Shown here: in pieces, positions 28,074 to 34,805 of the stretch | How positions within the stretch are numbered: the first letter of the stretch is position 1 | Layout: each line of letters starts with the position of its first letter | From: Lentibacillus juripiscarius JCM 12147 | GTDB taxonomy: Bacteria > Bacillota > Bacilli > Bacillales_D > Amphibacillaceae | Reading direction: 5' to 3' | DNA length: 34,805 nucleotides | Assembly (NCBI GenBank): GCA_001311805.1 | Contig: BBCA01000031.1 | Coordinates: 1-34,805 of the forward strand | Made by a program: the position numbers and the translations under genes | Notes under the pieces: generated by a model | Told to the model about the DNA's origin: nothing | The model's database searches: none | What the model saw: the letters and a program-made list of their open reading frames with translations, nothing else

Positions 28074-28685
28074 ATGGGGAAACAAGTCGCACTATCTTTT
28101 AGCGGGGGGAAGGACAGCTGTCTGGCGCTTTATTACTTGGAACGTGAAGGTATCGAGGTGAAGTGCCTGCTTACAACGGCCTGGAAAGATCAACAGACGA
28201 CAGTGGCACACGATGAAACGCGTTCCCGTGTCCAGGAACAGGCCGAGCGTTTCGGGATTCCGATTCATTTTATCGAAACAGATTTTTACACGTATGGCGA
28301 CGATTTTGTTTTTCACATAAAAGAAATGAAACGCCGCTACGGGATTGATGGGATTGCTTTTGGAGATATTTATCTAGAAGGCCATCGTGAGTGGGGCGAG
28401 CAAATTGCCGGGCGTGCCGGTGTTGAGGCAGTTTATCCATTATGGTCGGATCAAGCGAAGGTACCGGCGCTGCTGCGGGATTTTGTATCGCTCGGGTTTC
28501 GTGCCGAAGTGATTAAAACCGATCCGGAAAAATTGCCGGTAAGCTGGGAAGGCCGCGAACTGGATGCATCATTCGTCAGCGACATCTTAACATATCACGA
28601 TGTTTGTCCGATGGGGGAATCCGGTGAATACCACACATATGTGCATGATGGTCCGATTTTTCGAAAGGGCCGGTTCACGGTATAA
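28074..28685 (+). CDS. Dph6/DUF71-family PP-loop ATPase
   Basis: Intact 203-aa protein with the PP-loop SFSGGKDSCLALYYL at residues 7-21 and the family C-terminal segment SDILTYHDVCPMGESGEYHT. The family includes archaeal/eukaryotic diphthine-ammonia ligase (Dph6); bacteria lack diphthamide, so the bacterial members must amidate or activate some other substrate, which is unknown. ATG 28074 is preceded by AAGGGGGTTGCTTG. It is one of the few long genes in the window without a frame break. Located between the TatD-type gene and ypsA. Confidence 0.88.
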   Translation: MGKQVALSFSGGKDSCLALYYLEREGIEVKCLLTTAWKDQQTTVAHDETRSRVQEQAERFGIPIHFIETDFYTYGDDFVFHIKEMKRRYGIDGIAFGDIYLEGHREWGEQIAGRAGVEAVYPLWSDQAKVPALLRDFVSLGFRAEVIKTDPEKLPVSWEGRELDASFVSDILTYHDVCPMGESGEYHTYVHDGPIFRKGRFTV

Positions 28686-28743
28686 GTGTTTGGCTTGGCT
28701 ATGGAATCGCGCGGGAGATTGGTGAAGGAAGGCGGAAGACACA

Positions 28744-29297
28744 ATGAAAGTATTGACGGTGACAGGCTATAAATCAATGGAATTGAACATTTTTTAAACC
28801 GGACGATGAACGGATTACCTATATCAAGGCAGCCATAGAAAAGCGGCTGATTGGCTTTATCGAAGAAGGACTTGAATGGGTGCTGATTTCCGGCAAAATG
28901 GGCGTCGAACTATGGGCGGGCGAAGTCGTCATGAATTTGCGGGATGAATACGATATTAAACTTGCCCTCATTCCGCCTTTCGAAAATCAGGATGAACGCT
29001 GGCCAGAGCCGGTCCAGCAAATTTACCGGGAAATGACAGCAGCTGCCGACTTTTCAGGCCGCTTTATAAAGGCGGCTACAGTGGCCCATATCAATATCAG
29101 GCGAGCAACAAATGGCTGATTGACAAAAGCGACGGCTGCTTACTGATCTTGGATGAGGAATTCCCCGGCAGTAACCGTTATTTTATCAGGAAGCACAGGC
29201 GTTTGAAGGGCATTATCCGGTTTATTTGATTACACCGTCTGATCTTGAGGATGCGGTGGAAGAAATGCGGATGACGGACCCGGGGTATTGGGAATAA
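28744..29297 (+). CDS. ypsA: YpsA family protein, SLOG superfamily (frame-interrupted)
   Basis: About 184 aa, the length of B. subtilis YpsA (180), a cytosolic protein of the SLOG nucleotide/ligand-binding superfamily that affects cell division in Firmicutes. Matching segments: start MKVLTVTGYKSMELNIFKPDD, EEGLEWVLISGKMGVELWAGE, PPFENQDERWPEP, NKWLIDKSDGCLLILDEE and PVYLITPSDL. An extra T near 28788-28793 and T losses near 29066 and 29182 interrupt it; repaired length is an exact number of codons. The glycine-rich ligand loop ISGKMG differs from the ISGQLG of B. subtilis by the Lys. Ends 37 bases before the repeat array. Confidence 0.9.
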
Positions 29298-29333
29298 TGA
29301 TTGTTGTAAAGCGGAGTGAGTTTGCTAGTTAGC

Positions 29334-29429
29334 TAAAGTTCACAATGGGTTCGCTAAAGTTCACAGTAAAAATGATAAAGTTCACAAGTGAATCCGCTAA
29401 AGTTCACAAATCAAATGATAAAGTTCACA
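29334..29429. repeat. Left iteron-like array (five units)
   Basis: Five copies of TAAAGTTCACA start at 29334, 29355, 29376, 29398 and 29419, spacing 21, 21, 22, 21. Each is preceded by CGC, AGC or TGA. The array ends 91 bases before the chosen start of the NERD gene and about 48 before the alternative start. The whole block is repeated after the gene. Confidence 0.95.
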
Positions 29430-29519
29430 TTTTTTGAAAGAGCTTAGAATGAAAAAGCAGGATTTTCCTGAAAAACGTTGAATAAGATAGTAAAACTAAA
29501 TAAGAAAGGTCGTGCTTTA

Positions 29520-30495
29520 TTGTTTATCAAACCTCTTGAAATCCCCCGGCATATCCTGCAAGCACAAGCACTCGCCAGAAGAACCCCAGTCAGTCATCTC
29601 TTTAAAGAAAAAATCAGCAATAGAGCAACTAATTTATTCTCCGGTTATAAGGGCGAAGAATCCATGAATTTTCAGCTCCAGTTTCTCCCCGAGGACGACT
29701 TCTTTATTTTCCATTATATAAGGCTCCCTGATCAATATGGACATTTTCAATTAGACTATCTTCTATTAACACGCTGTTCCATCTCATTATGGAAGTGAAA
29801 AATATCTATGATCATATGAACTTTGATGAGATGGGACAGGCTTACCGCACCAGAAATGGCGAAGTGGAGTTGTTTGGTAATCCGATTGAACAGGTGAAGC
29901 TTCAGCATAGAAGATATTTAAACTGGCTCCGCAAATTGGCTTTCCCCCTGTACCAATCAAAAAAATAGTTGTCTACAGCCGTGATGATACGTACCTCCGA
30001 AATATCGCTAATGATAAAGCTGTTTCAGATATTGTCATGCATCGTGATAAAGCACTTCCAAAAATGGAAGCATTTATGAAAAAGTATCAAACCCCGCTTT
30101 TTTCTGAACATGAGCTAATGGAGCTCTCTTACCGGTTGCTTGAAGAACATGTGCCGGAAGAAGATGGTGGAATGGAAACATGGAATATGGATTATGATGA
30201 TCTGGTAAAAGGTGTCTTTTGTTCGGAGTGCGGGGAAGTTCCGATGCGGTGGAAAGGCGGGAAATGGCGGTGTTTGGCTTGCGGATGCACTTCCACAACA
30301 GCACACCGGCCGGCTTTGGCAGATTACGCTCTGTTGGTGGGGGAGTACATCAATAATCGGCAGGCCCGGGAATTTTTGCAGGTGGATTCCATTCATACAG
30401 CTAAGCGATTGATACAACAAGAAAATTTTGATCAATTTGGCAACACAAGTGGAAGAAAGTATAAAATCGACGTGAATAAACTGCTGATTCGCTAA
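29520..30495 (+). CDS. NERD-domain protein with zinc ribbon and HTH-like tail (frame-interrupted)
   Basis: About 325 aa. Residues 30-140 carry the nuclease-related domain (NERD): GYKGEESMNFQL, YGHFQLDYLLLT (Asp), the core EVKNIYDHMNF (Glu and Lys) and FGNPIEQVKLQHRRYL, i.e. the D-ExK nuclease pattern. Residues 235-265 are a zinc ribbon (CSECG then CLACGC). The C-terminal 50 residues (NRQAREFLQVDSIHTAKRLI, then GRKYKIDV) look like a winged helix-turn-helix. TTG 29520 was chosen as start (AAAGGT upstream); TTG 29478 is in frame but lacks a ribosome site. Breaks: one base missing near 29791 and an A loss near 29934. The stop codon TAA is part of the first unit of the right array. Confidence 0.85.
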
Positions 30496-30588
30496 AGTTC
30501 ACAATGGGTTCGCTAAAGTTGACAGTAAAAATGATAAAGTTCACAAATGAATCCGCTAAAGTTCACAAATGAAATGATAAAGTTCACA
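30493..30588. repeat. Right iteron-like array (five units)
   Basis: TAAAGTTCACA at 30493, 30535, 30557 and 30578, plus a one-base variant (TAAAGTTGACA) at 30514: the same 21, 21, 22, 21 spacing as the left array. The spacers are also nearly identical to those on the left, so the two blocks are a direct repeat of about 100 bp, offset by 1,159 bases. The first unit contains the NERD stop codon. Confidence 0.95.
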
Positions 30589-30636
30589 ATTTATCGGCTG
30601 AATTTTTTTCGATTGATCGGTTTGTAACCCATTAAA

Positions 30637-30667
30637 AGAGCAACTTGGTGCAATGCCAAGTTGCTCT
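30637..30667. terminator. Bidirectional terminator between the NERD gene and betB
   Basis: A perfect 12-bp stem AGAGCAACTTGG/CCAAGTTGCTCT with loop TGCAATG. The minus strand continues with TTTTAAT, the plus strand with CGGTCCTTTTA. Confidence 0.75.
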
Positions 30668-30710
30668 CGGTCCTTTTATGCTCCTTTTTGAACACGCATT
30701 TAAAAATTTA

Positions 30711-32180
30711 TTAAAACCAGTTAAGCGGCTCCGGCTTCAGATTCTGGAAAATATGCTTTGTTTCCTGATATTCTTCCAAGCCTGGTTTACCGAGTTCGCG
30801 GCCGATGCCGGACTGTTTGAATCCGCCCCACGGTGCATGTGGGAAGTATAGATTGAATTCATTAATCCAGACTGTTCCCATGCGCATTTTGGCGACACAG
30901 CGCTCGGCTTTAGCAATGTCATTGGTGAACACGCCACCGGAAAGCCCGTAAATGGAGTCATTGGCCAGACGAACTGCCTCCTCTTCTGTTGTAAATTTCT
31001 CCACCGTAATGACCGGTCCGAATCCTTCGTCCTGAACCACACGCATATCCGTTGTGCAATCGGTCAGGACCGTTGGCAAATAGAAAAAGCCGTTCTGCAA
31101 TTCCGGCTCATCAGGACGTCCGCCGCCAACTGCAACTGTCGCACCTTCCTGCTTCCCGTTTTCGACATAGTTGGTTACTTTATCCAAATGTTTCTGGGAA
31201 ATGAGTGGACCCATCTGCGTGGTCTCGTTAAATCCGTTCCCAAGCTTAATAGTTTTGACCCGGTTGACCAGCGCCTCAACAAAGTCATCATGAATGCTTT
31301 CTTCCACAATTAGTCGTGTTCCTGCTGAGCAGATTTGACCAGCATGGAAAAATACCGCATTCATCGCCTGGTCGACGGCCGTTTCGAAATCAGCATCGGC
31401 GAAAACGACATTCGGATTTTTACCGCCGAGCTCCAGTGCCAGTTTTTTCACATTGGAGCTGGCTGCCTGCATGATTGATTTACCTGTTTCAATGCCGCCG
31501 GTAAACGAAATCAAGTCAACATCATCGCTGGCAGAAAGTTCGGCACCGACCGAATTACCCGGACCAAGTACCAGGTTGGCAACACCGCTTGGTACTCCGG
31601 CTTCTTCCATCAATTCAAATACTTTAATGGAGGTCAGTGGTGTGATTTCACTCGGTTTCATGACGAGTGTGTTGCCTGCCACCAGTGCTGGCGCTAATTT
31701 CCAGGATGCCTGCAGCAGCGGATAGTTCCACGGTGTAATTTGCCCGCAGACTCCAACAGGTTCACGGATGACCTTGCTGATCGAGTTCGGGATGGGGGAG
31801 TCAATGATTTCGCCGCCATCTTTATCAGCCATTTCGGCATAATAGCGGAAAACGCCTGCGATATCATCCATATCTCCTCGGCTTTCTTCCACGGTTTTGC
31901 CGGTGTCGAGTGACTCCAGCTCCGCGAGTTCTTCTCTGTCCCGTTCAATGAAATCGGCAATTTTATGAACGACTTTGCCGCGATCCGTCGCTGGTGCTGC
32001 TGGCCAGTCACCGTGATCAAATGCATGGCGTGCTGCGGCAATAGCCTTTTTGGCATCCGTTGCATCACTTTCGGTGACTTTCGCAACAATTTCTTGATTA
32101 TAAGGATTAATGATGTCACGGATTGCTTCGGATGCTGAAGTGATCCATGAGCCATCAATGAATTGTTTTTTGATATCCAA
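30711..32180 (-). CDS. betB: Betaine aldehyde dehydrogenase
   Basis: Intact 489-aa cytosolic aldehyde dehydrogenase, equivalent to B. subtilis GbsA, oxidising betaine aldehyde to the osmoprotectant glycine betaine with NAD+. Visible: TPWNYPLLQASWKLAPALVAG (cofactor site), general base Glu in ALELGGKNP, the catalytic Cys in FFHAGQICSAGTR, and the C-terminal WGGFKQSGIGRELG. Start TTG 32180, seven bases after GGAGG. A minus-strand promoter (TTGACA 32270-32265, 16-base spacer, TAAATT) drives it. Divergent gbsR fits regulation by choline. No choline dehydrogenase (gbsB) follows in the window. Confidence 0.95.
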   Translation of the reverse strand: MDIKKQFIDGSWITSASEAIRDIINPYNQEIVAKVTESDATDAKKAIAAARHAFDHGDWPAAPATDRGKVVHKIADFIERDREELAELESLDTGKTVEESRGDMDDIAGVFRYYAEMADKDGGEIIDSPIPNSISKVIREPVGVCGQITPWNYPLLQASWKLAPALVAGNTLVMKPSEITPLTSIKVFELMEEAGVPSGVANLVLGPGNSVGAELSASDDVDLISFTGGIETGKSIMQAASSNVKKLALELGGKNPNVVFADADFETAVDQAMNAVFFHAGQICSAGTRLIVEESIHDDFVEALVNRVKTIKLGNGFNETTQMGPLISQKHLDKVTNYVENGKQEGATVAVGGGRPDEPELQNGFFYLPTVLTDCTTDMRVVQDEGFGPVITVEKFTTEEEAVRLANDSIYGLSGGVFTNDIAKAERCVAKMRMGTVWINEFNLYFPHAPWGGFKQSGIGRELGKPGLEEYQETKHIFQNLKPEPLNWF

Positions 32181-32201
32181 CGGTAAACCTCCATCATTCA
32201 G

Positions 32202-32507
32202 TTAAGTTTGTTAAAAAGTTATTTAATACTTTGAACAAATACAATTTAACATGCGGTTATTTTTTGTCAAAAAGAAATGCTCATTTCTAAGAGTAGTTGT
32301 TTTCCATCATAAGATAGGGTAGATAGGGGTGCTTCCCACCAATGAACTCCTAAGGAAAGTATCCGGCAAACGTGATGTTCATTAAGCTTTGACACCGGAT
32401 CTCTAATCGTAGTAAGGTACTTCAAGCCAAAAATGCAACATCTATTTGACATATCTGTAAAATACGTTAATATTAAGTTTGTAAAGAAAGTATTTAATTA
32501 ATTTAAC
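32202..32507. promoter_or_regulatory. Divergent betB/gbsR control region with paired direct repeats
   Basis: Two promoters of matching design: minus strand TTGACA-16-TAAATT at 32270-32243 for betB, plus strand TTGACA-16-TAATAT at 32446-32473 for gbsR. Between each -10 and its start codon lies a copy of a 36-base direct repeat starting TTAAGTTTGT (32201-32236 and 32472-32507; 27 of 36 positions equal, both on the plus strand). This location suits a roadblock-type repressor. That GbsR is the binder is inference. Confidence 0.6.
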
Positions 32508-32529
32508 TAAAGAAAGGCCAGGTGAAGAT

Positions 32530-33091
32530 ATGACCGCTTCGAATGATGAGATGGCCAGGGATAAACTGGAAAGTGCTAAAGGACATGTGATCGAGGCCAT
32601 CGCTGAAACAATGGATGTATACGGCGTGACCCCGGCTGCCGGGAAATTATATGCGACCATGTATTTCAAGGATCAGATGAATCTGGATGAAATGCGGGAA
32701 GAGCTTGATATGAGCAAGCCAAGCATGAGTACAAGTGTCCGGAAACTGCAGGAAATTGAGATGGTTAAGAAAAATTCCAGCGTGGATCACGAAAACATAC
32801 GTATGCTGCGGAGAAGGACTTTTCCATTCATTTATGTCTTACTTTTGTCAGATGTGGGACCGTGAGGCAAAAATGAATATGGAAGCCATCAAGCAGGCTG
32901 AATTTGAGCTTGATGAGATTATTGAAGATGAAAATGTCTCGGCAGAACTGGTTGAAGAGGCACGTGAAATCTATGAACAGCTCAATCATTCCAAGACGTA
33001 TTATCGCTGGTTGGAACGGCTCGTGGCAAGTATCCGTTCCGAGGAGATTTTTGAATTTCTGCCAAAGGATCCAAACAACACACAAGTATAA
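32530..33091 (+). CDS. gbsR: GbsR-type choline-responsive repressor (frame-interrupted)
   Basis: MarR-like winged-helix regulator of about 187 aa of the GbsR family, which in B. subtilis represses glycine-betaine synthesis genes until choline binds. Visible: YGVTPAAGKLYATMYF, the recognition region LDEMREELDMSKPSMSTSVRKL, and FFHSFMSYFCQMWDREAKMN in the ligand-binding half. ATG 32530 follows AAAGGCCAGGTGAAGAT. An A loss near 32770-32774 and a T loss near 32820-32823 interrupt it; repair gives KKKFQRGSRKHTYAAEKDFF, as in the family. Divergent from betB and followed 24 bases downstream by a binding-protein gene, so probably cotranscribed with it. Confidence 0.92.
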
Positions 33092-33115
33092 AACAAAGGA
33101 GAGGTTTTAACGCTT

Positions 33116-34011
33116 ATGCGTTTTATTGGAAGCAAACAATTCATACTGGGACTGACATTAATCATTCTGCTGGCGGCATGTGGAAATAATTCATCTGCTA
33201 ATGAATCGGAAAGCAGCGGAGAATCGGAAAATAAAGGAACGATTGAAATGGCGCAAATTAACTGGGCTGAGAATATCGCCGTTTCGAACATGTGGAAAGT
33301 AATCCTGGAAGAAAAAGGGTATGAGGTGAATCTTAACTTGCTCGATATGGGGGTCATCATGCAGTCATTGGCTTCCGGTGAACTGGATATTAATTTGGAA
33401 GTATGGCTCCCCATTCAGGATAAGGCGTATCTGGAAGAGTATAAGGATGAAGTGTTTTTCGCGGAGAAGGCATGGTATGATAATGCTAAAGTAGGCTTGG
33501 TTGTTCCTAGCTATTTAGAAGATATCAATAGCATTGCAGATTTGAATGCAAATAAAGAGATGTTTGATGGGAAAATCACTGGTTTCGATTCCGGTGCCGG
33601 CACCATGGAAGTGACCAAAATGAACTTATCCCGGAATACAATCTTGATTATGAACTAATGCCAAGCTCGGAGCCTGCAATGATTACGGCAATTGACGATG
33701 CCATTTCTAACGAGGAACCAATTGTCTCCCCTCTTTGGAGTCCGCATCGTGTGTTTTCTCAGTATGACTTGAAATTCCTCGAGGATCCAAAGAATGTGTA
33801 TGGTCAGACGGAAAAGATTTATCATGCTACCCGTCAGAATTTTGCTGACGATTTTCCGAAAGTCAGTAAATGGATGAAAAACTGGAAATTGAATGATCAG
33901 CAAATTGGTGAGCTTATGACATATGTAAGTGATGCTGAAGAACCGATTGACGGTGCCCGAAAGTGGGTCGAGGAAAATCAGGAGCTTGTCAATGAATGGG
34001 TCACAGAATAA
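33116..34011 (+). CDS. Glycine betaine/choline-type ABC binding lipoprotein (frame-interrupted)
   Basis: Extracellular solute-binding lipoprotein, OpuAC family, about 298 aa. The signal peptide ends in the lipobox LLAAC (Cys about residue 21), followed by a Ser/Glu/Asn linker. The binding domain shows INWAENIAVSNMWKVILEEKGYEV, LEVWLP (Trp), KAWYDNAKVGLVVP and SPLWSPHRVF, with the aromatic residues that cage trimethylammonium groups in this family. ATG 33116. One A loss near 33618-33621 splits it; repair gives EVTKNELIPEYNLDYELMP. It follows gbsR at 24 bases. No ATPase or permease gene is adjacent, so it must serve a transporter encoded elsewhere. Confidence 0.9.
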
Positions 34012-34023
34012 TGGGGGAAAAAC

Positions 34024-34060
34024 AAAAGGAAGCCTTTTTAAAGGGCTTCCTTTTGCTGTT
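34024..34060 (+). terminator. Terminator after the binding-protein gene
   Basis: Stem AAAAGGAAGCC/GGCTTCCTTTT (11 bp), loop of nine bases, then GCTGTTTT. Usable by the convergent gene on the minus strand as well. Confidence 0.85.
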
Positions 34061-34076
34061 TTGGCAGTATACGGAT

Positions 34077-34805
34077 TTACCATAGATAATCGAGCAACTC
34101 ATTCTGGAACAAGTTTGTATCGATGGAGCACTGCTCAGCTTCAATACCGTATTGCCAGCCGTAAAGCATAGCGTTTTTCCGGTCCTTGCGGGTTGTAGTC
34201 AGGGGCATTGGATTTAGTGGTTGGTTCCTGCTGGGGTTGTGCAGTCCAGACGACGGTGTTCTTCTGCGCTTTTTCTTTCATGGCATTGTAGGCTTCCAGA
34301 AGTGCGCTTCCTTTATCATAAACGCCATAGAACCCTGGTTCGTAATTCGAATCGGCAAGTGTGTCATACCAGCCTTCCATAAATGCAGAGTCAACAGGGA
34401 AACTTGGCTCAATGTCACCAAAAATGGCAACTCCTTCAGGGACGTCTAATTTTGCGTATTCGATGGCCTTCTCTGCTTCTTTTACACCATGATCGTACCC
34501 AGTTGCGTCGGTGAAATGATTGTAAATGAGAAGGATTTGAACGTCTTTATCGTGAAGGAAAGCTGCTTCATCTTTGTCTAAACCGATGGAGACTCCTTCT
34601 TTATCGCCAAGATAGCGCCCCCACACGCTCGGTTTGCCAAAGTTATCAGCTGTGCATTGATATAGGTTTTATCTGAATTGCTGGCAGAGTCGACACCCCA
34701 ATAAATTTTCTGTTCCTTCTGTTCATCCTTTTGTCCATTTTCTTGATCATTATTCTGTCCATCCTTCTGTTCGTCTTGTTTGTTATCTCCATTTTGATCG
34801 CTATT
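34077..34805 (-). CDS. DUF1906-type glycoside-hydrolase-like protein (partial, frame-interrupted)
   Basis: The 5' end lies beyond the window. The visible part begins with a low-complexity Asn/Gln/Asp/Lys linker (about 30 residues) followed by IYWGVDSASNSDKTYINA, then FGKPSVWGRYLGD, VQILLIYNHFTDATGYDHG, VAIFGDIEP and VVWTAQPQQEP. This is the DUF1906 (Rv2525c-like) TIM-barrel related to family 25 lysozymes; such proteins are secreted and thought to act on the cell wall. The Asp-x-Glu of GDIEP fits the active site. Two one-base losses (near 34653 and 34169-34173) break it; repair gives the C-terminus MLYGWQYGIEAEQ...LLDYLW ending at 34077. Convergent with the binding-protein gene. Confidence 0.82.

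Noticed and set aside
29334..30588. Possible CRISPR or integron structure around the NERD gene.
   Set aside because: Units are 11 bp with 10-11 bp spacers that are identical between the two arrays; no integrase or cas gene. The pattern fits iterons or operators better.

Overview
The window looks like a chromosomal segment of a low-to-moderate GC Gram-positive, most likely a halophilic or halotolerant member of the Bacillaceae (Virgibacillus/Lentibacillus/Oceanobacillus type). The reasons are the gene order of the 14-tRNA cluster, strong GGAGG-type ribosome sites, ypsA, a Mn-type pyrophosphatase, and a gbsR/betB glycine-betaine locus. The genus is inference.

Layout. 1-1753: a 5S rRNA gene and 14 tRNA genes (Asn, Ser, Glu, Val, fMet, Asp, Phe, Tyr, Trp, His, Gln, Gly, Cys, Leu) ending in a strong terminator. 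2.0-13.7 kb: transporters and housekeeping or unknown genes: a drug-efflux-like MFS protein, an aldo/keto reductase, a large ion-transporter-like membrane protein, two unknown proteins of 304 and 535 aa, a Ca2+/H+ antiporter, a marR-MFS operon and a YczE-like membrane protein. 13.8-18.3 kb: an unknown repeat-like protein, then a sulfolipid operon (UDP-sulfoquinovose synthase, SQDG synthase) followed by a GtrA-family membrane protein. 18.5-23.5 kb: a cation-diffusion facilitator, an FAD amino-acid oxidoreductase, several small membrane proteins, a 230-bp MITE-like element and ppaC. 23.6-27.0 kb: a degenerate 21-bp tandem repeat array, then a three-gene operon (M20 amidohydrolase, GNAT, N-succinylamino-acid racemase/MenC family) that matches the known D- to L-amino-acid inversion pathway. 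27.2-29.3 kb: TatD-family hydrolase, Dph6-like PP-loop ATPase, ypsA. 29.3-30.6 kb: a NERD-domain protein with zinc ribbon and helix-turn-helix-like tail, bracketed by two near-identical iteron-like arrays. 30.7-34.0 kb: betB divergent from gbsR and a glycine-betaine-type binding protein. The window ends inside a DUF1906-type hydrolase.

One property dominates: nearly every longer gene is cut into two to six reading frames. Reading the sequence by eye, I can restore a continuous family-typical protein in nearly every case by changing the length of a short homopolymer by one base. I count about 60 such sites, mostly one-base losses in A/T runs, and the repaired lengths all come out as whole numbers of codons. 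I therefore treat these as probable read-length errors of an unpolished long-read assembly, not pseudogenes, and annotate full spans. Gene coordinates below are for the repaired gene; residue counts are after repair.

The most unusual pieces are the NERD gene embedded between matched 21-bp-period arrays, the plant/cyanobacteria-type sulfolipid operon in a Gram-positive, the heptad-coding 21-bp minisatellite, and the ISL3-like MITE.
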